Shown piece after piece: positions 1-8,511 of a DNA stretch of 64,000 nt. Source of the stretch: TMP-86 sp044226865 (GTDB lineage Bacteria; Pseudomonadota; Gammaproteobacteria; Steroidobacterales; Steroidobacteraceae); contig JBGAGE010000003.1 in NCBI GenBank assembly GCA_044226865.1, forward strand, positions 248,001 through 312,000. The letters run 5' to 3'. Numbering within the stretch: position 1 is the stretch's first letter; each line of letters starts with the position of its first letter. The notes under the pieces were generated by a model. That model did no database searches and was not told the origin of the DNA. It worked only from the letters and a program-made list of their open reading frames with translations. Position numbers and translations under genes: made by a program.

Positions 1-766
1 CCGTCAGCTTGCGACAGGCAGTCGAGTTCCTGGATTCGAGAAAATCTGCGCCCGGAGTGTCACGCATGACCTCGCTGCGATGCACCCGGGTGTTGACCGT
101 CACGATTTCACCCGATGACGTAAGGCAACGGCCGGGCAGCGCTATCGCGCTGTAGACCTTCTCGACGTACCCCGGCACGGCGTCTTCGCCACAATGAATG
201 CATGACAGGCGCGAAGTGCCAAGGCCGATGGCCTTGGCATTGCGCAAGGTCAGCAACTTGGCATAGGGGCTATGCGCATCATACGGCGTTGAGGACAGCT
301 CGTGCCCCGTTGTGAGAAAGTCGCGGTTCCGCCCCCAGGCTGCCATTGCCTTGATCGGGTGAATGCTGACGCGCACGCCGGACATCTTCGCAAACTCAGC
401 ACCCAGGACACCTGTGGAAATCGGACTCGTCAACGGATCAAAGACCTTGTCTGCCGCCAACCACTCATCCCCATTGCCCGGATACACGGGCATGAGAATA
501 TTGCCGTTCGCGCCGACGATGTCCTGGATGATTCCCACCGCGGCGGCCGGCGGAAAACCGGCTTTCAGCCTGCCAAATGAAGCATGCACCAGCACGGTAT
601 CGTCGCGCTGCAGCCCCAATCCTTTCGTGAGTACGTCGCGATATGCCTGCTCACTGAGTTCTCCGTCGATCCGGGACGCTTCGGCGCGCCGTGCGTAACG
701 CTTGAGGTTCTGGCGCATCGAGGGCGGCAGTGCTTGCTTGGCCAGTGTGCGAAGAAATTTTTTCAT
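1..766 (-). CDS. AAC(3)-family N-acetyltransferase-like protein (3' end outside window)
   Basis: The frame is open from ATG at 766 to the window edge, giving 255 codons with the C-terminus missing. The fold-typical motifs of the aminoglycoside 3-N-acetyltransferase family are visible: VLVHASFG near residue 58, the stretch STGVLGAEF near 117, HPIKAMAAWG at 136-145 and SPYAKLL near 163. The start ATG overlaps the stop of the upstream deacetylase-like gene (ATGA), so the two are translationally coupled. In capsule and exopolysaccharide loci, members of this family are thought to acylate amino sugars rather than antibiotics, and the neighbours here support that. A resistance role cannot be excluded from sequence. 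Confidence 0.8.
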   Translation of the reverse strand, partial: MKKFLRTLAKQALPPSMRQNLKRYARRAEASRIDGELSEQAYRDVLTKGLGLQRDDTVLVHASFGRLKAGFPPAAAVGIIQDIVGANGNILMPVYPGNGDEWLAADKVFDPLTSPISTGVLGAEFAKMSGVRVSIHPIKAMAAWGRNRDFLTTGHELSSTPYDAHSPYAKLLTLRNAKAIGLGTSRLSCIHCGEDAVPGYVEKVYSAIALPGRCLTSSGEIVTVNTRVHRSEVMRDTPGADFLESRNSTACRKLT

Positions 767-1818
767 GATTGAACCGACACGGGCGCAACGGTCTGACGCC
801 ATTCATCATAACTTGAAAATTGCATCGGTGACCGTGCCACTGCCCACGTCAAAAAACTGTCGAATTCCCGCTCAGCCGCATCCGAGAAATTTTTTGTGTG
901 GCCGATGGCGACGACTGGAACGGCGGCATTTTTGCTGGAACGACGCAACCAATCGTGAGTGACATCGATCAGGAGTTCGGCGGGCAATGCACAGAAATCG
1001 AGCATCGCCCGCCGGGAGTCCCACACTTTCTGCAGCAAATCCACGTAGCGGCTCAAACCACTGCGACGATTACGGTATGTTCCAACGCAGCCCGCGCAGA
1101 ACTCCCCCTCTTGGGCTCGCTGAAGTCGTGCACGAACGTGCCGCAGCGCATTGACCCTTCCCACTGCAATCGGTACCTCCAGGAAGCCATCGTTCCCGGC
1201 GCGGCACACGTCGTCATCCACCGGCCACCAATGCAACGCAGGGCACGAGCGGAAGTCGAACCATGACACCGCATCGGTACTACGTGCGCCGGGCGCGACA
1301 CTGGAGTCCATCGTAACGTTCAGTGACCGCAGGGCCTTCAAGGGCTCCCGCGAGGGTTGGATGCACCAGCCACCCGCCCGAAAAACACTGCCGTGACGGC
1401 TTTGCCGGCTGGAACCTGCCGCCTCCCTAAGCCACTGCAGGGCGGTGGTCAACATCGGGGCGAGCCGCACGGCGTCGATGTCGCCCGTCCGCCATTGAAG
1501 TTCATCGAGCACCCATTCCCCATCCTGCCATTGGGCACCGCTCCATTGCGGATGCAGATGCAATTGCAGTGAATGCCCGCGGTCGACCAGTTGCGCCAAT
1601 TGCGACTTCACAGCCATGATGGCCTCGTGCTGCATTCCGCTGCGCTCCATGGCGTCGAATTCCAGCGCTTCCACGAAAATCTCCAACCGCGCGCCGTGTC
1701 GCTCTGCCACGTCAGCCATGCGCTCCAGCGGTTTGGTCACGCAATCGACGACGTTGCCGCTGCCGTTGCCAAACAATTCGTAGTCGACGGTGAGGATCAG
1801 GTGTTCGACGGCGGGCAC
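763..1818 (-). CDS. NodB-like polysaccharide deacetylase-family protein
   Basis: Encodes 351 aa from GTG at 1818, three bases past the stop of the upstream glycosyltransferase. An ATG 13 codons further upstream lies inside that gene and is less likely. The N-terminus carries LTVDYELFGNGSGN, a motif like the first conserved acidic motif of NodB-type deacetylases. A His-rich strand (LQLHLHPQW) follows around residue 87, and IGHTKNF sits near the C-terminus. This matches divergent deacetylase-like proteins found in exopolysaccharide clusters that may remove N-acetyl groups. Substrate unknown. It is in a three-gene leftward operon with the GT4 gene and the AAC(3)-like gene. Confidence 0.68.
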   Translation of the reverse strand: MPAVEHLILTVDYELFGNGSGNVVDCVTKPLERMADVAERHGARLEIFVEALEFDAMERSGMQHEAIMAVKSQLAQLVDRGHSLQLHLHPQWSGAQWQDGEWVLDELQWRTGDIDAVRLAPMLTTALQWLREAAGSSRQSRHGSVFRAGGWCIQPSREPLKALRSLNVTMDSSVAPGARSTDAVSWFDFRSCPALHWWPVDDDVCRAGNDGFLEVPIAVGRVNALRHVRARLQRAQEGEFCAGCVGTYRNRRSGLSRYVDLLQKVWDSRRAMLDFCALPAELLIDVTHDWLRRSSKNAAVPVVAIGHTKNFSDAAEREFDSFLTWAVARSPMQFSSYDEWRQTVAPVSVQS

Positions 1819-1820
1819 GG

Positions 1821-2963
1821 CTAGTTCCCCGAAGCAGCCGTCGCCATGTGCATCCAATCTTTCGGGGCGCGATCCATGGCAGACTCCGACATCAACAGAT
1901 CGTAGATAGAAAGCAATCGTCCGGCCACGACCTCAGCTTTGAAGAACCGTTGTGCGAACTTGCGGTTGTACTCGCCAATTTGGACGAGACGCGCCGGGTC
2001 TGAAAGCAACTTTTCGACGAAGGCGGCGAACCCCTCGGCAGTGGGAACTTCCGCCGAGAACCCCATTTTTCCGTCCTCGAAGAAATCATCGAGCCCACCG
2101 GCGCGGGTGGACAACACGGGCAGACCCGCCGCCATTGCCTCCAACACGCTCAACGGCATGCCCTCACCATGGTTGGAGGGAAATAGATAAACGTCCGTGG
2201 AAGCCAGCAGCCGCTTCTTGTCTTCACCTCGCACGTAACCGACAAAATCGATGCACTCCAGGTGGCGCTCCGCCACGTATTGCTGCGCGGGAACGCGTTC
2301 GGAGCCATCACCCGCAATGGTCAAATGAACATCCAGGCCTTGCTTGCGCAGCAGCGCCGCAGCATCGATGGCAACGTACACCCCCTTTTCCTTCTCAATC
2401 CTCGACAGCAGGAGAAGCCGGACAGGTCGTCCGGGCCCGGGAGCTGCGCGCTCCGCAATGCCCCAGGTTTCATCCGCCACCACAGTGCTCTCCAGAACGA
2501 CAGGCCCCCGGCAGCCCAATGCTTGCAGCTGGGACCGAAACCTCGCCGCCAGCACGATATGGCAATCCGCGTGCGCATACGTCCGGTCAAAAATCATCCT
2601 GCGAAAGCCGCGCCTGACACGCTCGGCAAACGGTTCGTTCCAGCCATGCCAAAACACCAAAACCTTCTTGCCGGACCTGCGCGCCGCGACGAGATGGATG
2701 GCCTCGCGAAAAAACGCCTTCCACACCATCGACGGGTTGAGGTGCACCACGCGCAGTTCGGGATCCCGCAATTGCGCACGCAGCAAGGCCAGATCGCCGC
2801 CCAGAAGCCGGGTTCGCTCCACCAAAGTGCGCGAGGTTTTCTGTCCGCCGATGGAAACGTAACGAACTCGACTCGTCAAATGCCCGTCCAGGCAACGGAA
2901 ATAGGACGAAACACCGCCCATGCCGGTTCGCAAACGACTGACCAGCGCGATGATCTTACTCAC
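1821..2963 (-). CDS. GT4-family glycosyltransferase
   Basis: Encodes 380 aa with a GT-B fold signature. The N-terminal GMGGVSSYFRCL lies in the acceptor-side domain. The C-terminal domain has LLLSRIEKEKGV (about residue 185) and the E-x7-E donor-binding motif in NHGEGMPLSVLEAMAAGLP (about 265-283). Such enzymes transfer a sugar from a nucleotide donor to the undecaprenyl-linked repeat unit at the inner face of the membrane. It is the first gene of the leftward operon 2963-1 and is divergent from the ATP-grasp gene. Donor sugar cannot be told from sequence. Confidence 0.88.
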   Translation of the reverse strand: MSKIIALVSRLRTGMGGVSSYFRCLDGHLTSRVRYVSIGGQKTSRTLVERTRLLGGDLALLRAQLRDPELRVVHLNPSMVWKAFFREAIHLVAARRSGKKVLVFWHGWNEPFAERVRRGFRRMIFDRTYAHADCHIVLAARFRSQLQALGCRGPVVLESTVVADETWGIAERAAPGPGRPVRLLLLSRIEKEKGVYVAIDAAALLRKQGLDVHLTIAGDGSERVPAQQYVAERHLECIDFVGYVRGEDKKRLLASTDVYLFPSNHGEGMPLSVLEAMAAGLPVLSTRAGGLDDFFEDGKMGFSAEVPTAEGFAAFVEKLLSDPARLVQIGEYNRKFAQRFFKAEVVAGRLLSIYDLLMSESAMDRAPKDWMHMATAASGN

Positions 2964-3159
2964 GATACCGGCATTTCCACATCATCCAACACGGCACACA
3001 AATACACTGCAAAACCTCGTCATCGCACCCGATTGATGGGCTAGGTTCCAGATTACTTAACAAAATACTCCTACACAGCGAATCCGGTCACAACTGGCTC
3101 CGCAATGCAACGTAGGTGATTGTTCCCCAAGGGAGTTTAGGCTACGTTGAAAAAATAAC

Positions 3160-4302
3160 ATGAAACGCCCCCGATACTCCGTTCTCATTCCGGACGCCGA
3201 GAGCGGTCACGCGCTCATCGTCGCCCGATGTCTGGCGGCCGCTGGAGCACGTATTTGCGCCCTCGGGCCAGACCAGCAGACGGCGCTGCGCTTTTCCACC
3301 AGGGTGGACTATTACCGGCGGCAAAAGACGCGCAACCGCCGCGACGCGTTTTCTGTGCAGTTCATACGCGATCAAATGCGCAAGTGCGGCGCCAACGTCT
3401 TCTTGCCGGTTGACGAACCGGCGCACGAATTTGCGATCGACCATCAGGACGAACTGCGAAGCTTCGCAAATTTGCCCCCGCTGGCAACGGCGGAGGCGTA
3501 CCGCACGGCAACGAACAAGGATCAGTTGGCCGCATTCTTGATCTCGGCCGGTCTGCCCACTCCCTTCACCGTGGCGATCGGGCCAGTGACTCCGCAGACC
3601 TTTCCGCCTCCAGGCCTTGATTTCCCTCTGTTGGCGAAGCCCGTGAGGGGAGACGGTGGCCGCGGCATCGTCGCGCTTCATTCGGCCGAGCAGGCAGCAA
3701 GCTTCCTGAGTGACGGACACATGGCGAGGTTCGGACGATATGTTCTACAGCGCTACATATCCGGATTCGACATCGACATCAGCGCGTTGTGCGTCGACGG
3801 GGAAATCATTGCGCACACGATTCAGCGAGCCGTGGCGAGCCGGGCACGCAGTTTTGCCGCCGCAGCAGGCCTGGAATTTCTCGATGCACCAGATCTGCTG
3901 CAAACAGCGCGCGCCATGTTCAAGAAGCTGAGATTCTCAGGTATTGCACACGTCGACGCGCGCTACGACGAAGCGTCGCGCGAGTTTAAAATCATTGAAG
4001 TCAATGCACGCTATTGGGGAAGCCTGGCCGCATCCCTCAAAGCCGGCGTCAATTTTCCGGACATCGCTTGCCGAAGAGCGCTAGGCGAATGCGCACCCAC
4101 CACGGATTACGCACACATGCGATTCATCGACTCGGTTTCCTACATCAAGCACTTGCTCAGCAACCCGCGTGGTAACAGCACTACGAGCTTTGGCATCCGG
4201 GAAACCGATGCCGTCCACATCATGTGCGACCCTGTCGCTGAAGTTGCAAACATCCTGATGCGCTGGAACAAACCGTTCGAATCTACTCGACCACGACGCT
4301 GA
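3160..4302 (+). CDS. ATP-grasp family ligase (carbamoyl-phosphate-synthase-like)
   Basis: Encodes 380 aa. The ATP-grasp core is visible: KPVRGDGGRGIVAL (nucleotide-binding glycine loop, about residue 165), YVLQRYISGFDIDISALC (about 194) and the metal-binding FKIIEVNARYWGS (about 275). The family forms acyl-phosphate intermediates and joins a carboxylate to an amine or thiol. In a polysaccharide locus it could attach an amino acid to a uronic acid or amino sugar, but this is inference. Its last 20 bases overlap the convergent polysaccharide lyase gene. The 196 bp upstream separates it from the divergent GT4 gene and should hold both promoters. Confidence 0.85.
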   Translation: MKRPRYSVLIPDAESGHALIVARCLAAAGARICALGPDQQTALRFSTRVDYYRRQKTRNRRDAFSVQFIRDQMRKCGANVFLPVDEPAHEFAIDHQDELRSFANLPPLATAEAYRTATNKDQLAAFLISAGLPTPFTVAIGPVTPQTFPPPGLDFPLLAKPVRGDGGRGIVALHSAEQAASFLSDGHMARFGRYVLQRYISGFDIDISALCVDGEIIAHTIQRAVASRARSFAAAAGLEFLDAPDLLQTARAMFKKLRFSGIAHVDARYDEASREFKIIEVNARYWGSLAASLKAGVNFPDIACRRALGECAPTTDYAHMRFIDSVSYIKHLLSNPRGNSTTSFGIRETDAVHIMCDPVAEVANILMRWNKPFESTRPRR

Positions 4303-5188
4303 CGGGCGCCTTGGGCTTCGCCTGCCCCGACACGGGGTCGCCCTTGGAACCGGGTGGGGCGACCGCCGAATAAAGGTCCGTTCCCATTCCGACACGAATA
4401 TCGTCATGGAACACCACCCGCTCGGACACCGTGTCCTCGGGGACCTTTCTATCCTTCCAGCCCTTGTAGATTCCCACCTTGAAGTAGGGGCCGATCTTGT
4501 CGTTATACGTGTTGGGACCCGTGTAGTTGACGACCATTACACCGTTCTTCCAAATCTGAAGAATGCCGTCGGAACCGTAGGACCAACGGATTCTGAACAC
4601 CCAATCCGTCCACTGATCAGTCTCCCAAGCTCCAAGGTCCCACGTTCGCGACCCATCCAGTTTGAAAGATCCATCTGACGCGACGGGATCGGAATCCCAC
4701 GCCAGCGCGACAGACCAATGGCCCTTAGGTATGTCTCCTTTCATGGTCGCCAAGAAAAGCGGCGGATTATCGCGCGCGAGAAGCTCGTTCCAGTCGTTCG
4801 GCGTGTTGTGCCACTGTGCCAGGCTTTCCCAGACAGAACCCGGGACGAACGACTTCGGCAGAAATATGCTGAAACCGTACCACCATTCCTCGCCCATGTG
4901 CGTCAGGGGCGATTTGACCGAAACTTCCGTTCTCTTGGAGACCGGCGACGTCGCACGGTTCAAATAGGATTTCATCGAATAGGAACCCGACCGCGCTTCT
5001 TCGGTGGATATCGTTGGGGGATTGCCACTCGCGGTGTAGTAAGTGCCGAACTTGATCTTGCCCGACTCGAAATCATCGTCGATGGGGAGCGACGCGGCGA
5101 TCGCCGGCAAAGAAAACAACGCCATCAACAGCGAGACGGCCGCCTTGCGTCCGGCGACAAAAACAAACCCTTGTTTAAACATATGCAA
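4283..5188 (-). CDS. secreted heparin-lyase-I-like polysaccharide lyase
   Basis: Encodes 301 aa with an N-terminal signal peptide (hydrophobic AVSLLMALFSLPAIAAS, about residues 17-33). The mature part matches the beta-jelly-roll polysaccharide lyase family (heparin lyase I / glucuronan-lyase type): DDDFESGKIKFGTYY at the start, KRTEVS near 86, EEWWYGFSIFLP near 99 and WRNGVM-like IWKNGVMVVNYTGP near 209. It should cleave a uronic-acid-containing polymer in the periplasm, probably for chain trimming, length control or clearing misrouted polymer. It is convergent with and overlaps the ATP-grasp gene by 20 bp and is transcribed alone. Confidence 0.8.
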   Translation of the reverse strand: MHMFKQGFVFVAGRKAAVSLLMALFSLPAIAASLPIDDDFESGKIKFGTYYTASGNPPTISTEEARSGSYSMKSYLNRATSPVSKRTEVSVKSPLTHMGEEWWYGFSIFLPKSFVPGSVWESLAQWHNTPNDWNELLARDNPPLFLATMKGDIPKGHWSVALAWDSDPVASDGSFKLDGSRTWDLGAWETDQWTDWVFRIRWSYGSDGILQIWKNGVMVVNYTGPNTYNDKIGPYFKVGIYKGWKDRKVPEDTVSERVVFHDDIRVGMGTDLYSAVAPPGSKGDPVSGQAKPKAPVSVVVE

Positions 5189-5419
5189 TTACCACCCGGT
5201 CAGAACCACGTAAACTTTCTAACTCAATGGAACATAGCGCACAACTGTGGAATTTAAGCGACATGACGCGGACTGTGACTCAATTCACAAAGCCGGGCGT
5301 CCCATGTGCAGGAATGCCGCCTCAATTCGAGTAGAACCTCGCTGTCCCGACCCTGTAAATAATGTACTCTTTCAAGGTTCAATCACAAGCGCGGCTCCGA
5401 TTTCCAGGCTATTTGCTTC

Positions 5420-6214
5420 ATGAAAGAGTTGGTCGTAACGGCAGAAAAAGTGTCATTGCTGGGCATTGACGTCCATGCAGTGACGATGCAGGTCGCTCTC
5501 GATATCATTGAGCATGCCATCGACACCCGGCAGCAGCTTCAAATAGGGGTGGTAAACGCGGCAAAACTGGTCAACATGCGACGCGACGCGAACCTGCAGG
5601 CGGACGTCGCAGCTTCCAACCTCATTCTCGCCGACGGAATAGCGGTGGTGTGGGCCAGCAAGCTCCTGCGCCGCCCTCTTCCGGAACGGGTCGCCGGCAT
5701 CGACCTCATGATGGGAATGCTGGAACGCGGCAATCGCAAGGGCCATGCTGTCTATTGCCTCGGTGCCAGCGAAGAAATTTCAAAGCGCGTCGAGACCGAA
5801 GTGCGGCGGCTGTTTCCCAATGTACGTTTTGCAGGGCGACATCATGGGTACTTTTCGGAGGCCGACGAAGCCGGCATCGTTGCTGACATTGCCACCTCGC
5901 GGCCTGATTTCCTGTTGGTTGCCATGACTTCTCCAAAAAAGGAGAAGTTCATCGCGAAGCATATACAACTCATGGGCGTTCCCGTCTGTCACGGTGTAGG
6001 CGGGTCCTTCGATGTGCTGGCGGGCAAGGTCGCTCGCGCGCCAATCCTCTGGCAACGCCTGGGACTGGAATGGCTCTACCGTTTGAAGCAGGAACCCGGC
6101 CGTCTTTGGCGCCGCTACCTGACCACCAATACGATTTTCTGCGCCATGGTTTTGTCGGAACTCTGCAGAGGCTTTTTCGGAACCCGGCGCGACAACCCAC
6201 TGCGCAAATCCTGA
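5420..6214 (+). CDS. WecG/TagA/CpsF-family glycosyltransferase (GT26)
   Basis: Encodes 264 aa, the usual length for the family. Family motifs: NAAKLVNMRRD (about residue 42), LADGIAVVWASKLL (about 70), the YCLGASEEI nucleotide-binding loop near 113, VAMTSPKKEKF near 171 and the basic, membrane-associating C-terminus GLEWLYRLKQEPGRLWRRYL. Homologues add N-acetylmannosamine or its uronic acid to an undecaprenyl-PP-sugar. The gene immediately downstream encodes the UDP-GlcNAc 2-epimerase that would make UDP-ManNAc, which fits ManNAc-type transfer. First gene of a rightward operon running to 10461. Confidence 0.9.
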   Translation: MKELVVTAEKVSLLGIDVHAVTMQVALDIIEHAIDTRQQLQIGVVNAAKLVNMRRDANLQADVAASNLILADGIAVVWASKLLRRPLPERVAGIDLMMGMLERGNRKGHAVYCLGASEEISKRVETEVRRLFPNVRFAGRHHGYFSEADEAGIVADIATSRPDFLLVAMTSPKKEKFIAKHIQLMGVPVCHGVGGSFDVLAGKVARAPILWQRLGLEWLYRLKQEPGRLWRRYLTTNTIFCAMVLSELCRGFFGTRRDNPLRKS

Positions 6215-6249
6215 ACTCTTCGATCCGCATTCAATCAAGCTCGAGTCCA

Positions 6250-7362
6250 ATGAAAACCCCATCACGCCCGCAAAACATTCATCTGATTTGCGCAGCGCGC
6301 CCCAACTTCATGAAGGTCGCTCCGCTGTACCACGCCTTGCAACGCGAAGCCTGGGCCCAGGCAATTCTGGTGCATACCGGTCAGCACTACGATCCGAATA
6401 TGTCCGACGCGTTCTTTGAAGACCTGCAATTGCCCGCGCCTCAACTGCATCTGGGTATTGGCAGTGGAACTCATGCCGAGCAGACCGGGGGCGTCATGAT
6501 CGCCTACGAAAAGGCGTGCGCCGAGAATCGCCCCGATTGGATCATCGTCGTGGGCGATGTCAATTCCACGGCGGCCTGCGCGATGGTGGGCGCCAAACTT
6601 CGAATCCCCGTCGTGCATCTCGAAGCAGGCCTGCGAAGTGGCGATCGGCGTATGCCCGAAGAGATCAATCGCCTGGTGACCGACGCGATTGCCGATCTCT
6701 TATGGACACCCTCGCTTGATGCCGATGAGAACCTTCTGCGGGAGGGAGTCTCCCCTGAACGCATCGAGTGCGTCGGCAACATCATGATCGACTCTTATGA
6801 ATTGCAGAGGGAGAAGATCGAAAAAGATGATACGCGCAGCCACCTTGGACTGAAACCCCGCCAATACGGGGTCGTGACGTTGCATCGACCGTCCAACGTC
6901 GATGATCGGGCGGCCCTCACCGAATTGGTCGCTCGCCTCGTCGAGGCGTCGTCGACCCTGCCATTGGTATTCCCCGTGCATCCGCGAACCCGCGCCCGCC
7001 TGGCGGAGTTCGGACTGTTGGAAGCCCTCAAGGCGAATCCCCGGATTCATCTTTTGGAGCCGCTGGGCTATATTAAGTTCATGAACCTCGTGAGCGGCGC
7101 CATGCTCGCGATCACCGATTCCGGTGGCGTGCAGGAGGAGACCACCTACCTCGGCATTCCATGCATGACCTTGCGCGAAAACACGGAGCGTCCGGTGACG
7201 ATCTCAGAAGGCTCAAACAGACTGATCAGGCCTGCCGCGATACTCTCGTCCGTCATGGAGGTCGTTGAAGGACGCTGGCCCGTTTCCAGAAAGCCCAAGT
7301 TCTGGGACGGCCTCGTGGCAGCCCGGTGCGCCGACTCGCTTCGACGCCGGGCCGCGCCATGA
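6250..7362 (+). CDS. wecB: UDP-N-acetylglucosamine 2-epimerase (non-hydrolysing)
   Basis: Encodes 370 aa from ATG 6250, 35 bp after the previous stop. Longer in-frame starts overlap that gene and lack similarity. Motifs: CAARPNFMKVAPL at the N-terminus, HTGQHYDPNMSD near 50, HLEAGLRSGDRRMPEEINR near 122, TLHRPSNVD near 208, FPVHPRTRARL near 239 and TDSGGVQEET near 289. It interconverts UDP-GlcNAc and UDP-ManNAc in the cytoplasm and supplies the upstream WecG-like transferase. The symbol follows the enzyme activity. Confidence 0.94.
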   Translation: MKTPSRPQNIHLICAARPNFMKVAPLYHALQREAWAQAILVHTGQHYDPNMSDAFFEDLQLPAPQLHLGIGSGTHAEQTGGVMIAYEKACAENRPDWIIVVGDVNSTAACAMVGAKLRIPVVHLEAGLRSGDRRMPEEINRLVTDAIADLLWTPSLDADENLLREGVSPERIECVGNIMIDSYELQREKIEKDDTRSHLGLKPRQYGVVTLHRPSNVDDRAALTELVARLVEASSTLPLVFPVHPRTRARLAEFGLLEALKANPRIHLLEPLGYIKFMNLVSGAMLAITDSGGVQEETTYLGIPCMTLRENTERPVTISEGSNRLIRPAAILSSVMEVVEGRWPVSRKPKFWDGLVAARCADSLRRRAAP

Positions 7363-7394
7363 CATCTTAGCGCCGTCCGGAGACGGACCAACCA

Positions 7395-8459
7395 ATGAAG
7401 CCCGTCGGAAAGGACTCCGCAACAATTCCGTCATTGGACGGGATCCGCGCGCTCGCGGCGACGATCGTATTCGCGTCTCACGCAGGCAACCAAGACGTCA
7501 TTCCTGGTCTTTTCGGCGTCACCGTATTTTTCTTCCTCAGCGGCTATCTCATCACGACGCTGCTCCGCACGGAATTCGAAAAGCACGGCAGGATCAGCCT
7601 CCGAAACTTCTACCTTCGGCGGGCCTTTAGGATTTTTCCACCGATGTACATCGTGCTGGTCTTTCTTCTCTTCAGTTCAGGGATCGGAGCGGACCCTGAC
7701 GCACCAACCCTAGAAACCGTCAGTGCGCAGTTCCTACACATCACAAACTACTACCGGCTTGCCTTTCCAGAGCGTGATCTGATTTCGGACTCCGCGGTCA
7801 TCTGGTCGCTGGCCGTCGAGGAGCACTTTTATCTGCTGTATCCCCTGCTTCTGATAGGACTTTTGCGATTCCTGAATTACAGCAAGATCGCGCTCCTATT
7901 TGCGGGCCTGTGCGTCGCGGCGCTTGCGTGGAGATGCGTTCTCACTTTTGTATTCCACGTGAATGAGCATTACACGAACAGCGCAACCGATGCCAGGATC
8001 GACTCTCTTCTGTTCGGATGCATAATGGGAATCGGCCTAAATCCATTCCTCGATAGGCCCTCCAAGAGCCTCGACACATGGAAATGGACACTCATCATCA
8101 GCGTTGCCGCCCTTGTTCTTTTGACAACGTTTCTTTACCGGGCGCCCGCCTTCCGCCAGACAGCCCGGTTCACGCTGCAGGGTATTGCACTTTTTCCAAT
8201 ATTCTATTGCTCTATCCGGCACCATTCCTGGCTTATTTTCCGCTGGCTGAATTTCCGCCCAATCCGTGCGTTCGGAATGATTTCATACACGTTTTACCTG
8301 ATACACGTGCACATGCTGGGAGTCGCCGAGCGGCTGTCCAATGGCAGCGCGGCGCTGCACACGCTGATCGGCTTCTCACTCTCGCTGGCGTTTTCCGTGA
8401 CGATGTACTATCTCGTGGAACGGCACATGGGTACGGTACGCCGGCGACTGCACCAATAA
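7395..8459 (+). CDS. acyltransferase family 3 (OafA/YrhL-like) membrane protein
   Basis: Encodes 354 aa with about ten predicted membrane segments. Hallmarks: SLDGIRALAATIVFASHAG at the N-terminus (the conserved His lies in the first helix), VFFFLSGYLITTLL near 45, the RR pair in YLRRAFRIFPP near 75, and WSLAVEEHFYLLYPL near 136. The family moves acyl groups, usually acetyl, from the cytoplasm onto extracytoplasmic sugars. No SGNH domain is attached. It is followed 52 bp later by a second acyltransferase of the same superfamily, so the two probably O-acetylate different positions or hand acyl groups on. Confidence 0.9.
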   Translation: MKPVGKDSATIPSLDGIRALAATIVFASHAGNQDVIPGLFGVTVFFFLSGYLITTLLRTEFEKHGRISLRNFYLRRAFRIFPPMYIVLVFLLFSSGIGADPDAPTLETVSAQFLHITNYYRLAFPERDLISDSAVIWSLAVEEHFYLLYPLLLIGLLRFLNYSKIALLFAGLCVAALAWRCVLTFVFHVNEHYTNSATDARIDSLLFGCIMGIGLNPFLDRPSKSLDTWKWTLIISVAALVLLTTFLYRAPAFRQTARFTLQGIALFPIFYCSIRHHSWLIFRWLNFRPIRAFGMISYTFYLIHVHMLGVAERLSNGSAALHTLIGFSLSLAFSVTMYYLVERHMGTVRRRLHQ

Positions 8460-8511
8460 ACGTCGTGGCTCCGGCACAACCGGGGGCACTAGGCAACCGG
8501 ACGGACGCACC

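Noticed and set aside
1..766. Aminoglycoside resistance gene
   Set aside because: The fold matches AAC(3), but it is in a polysaccharide operon and coupled to a deacetylase-like gene, so a tailoring role is more likely.
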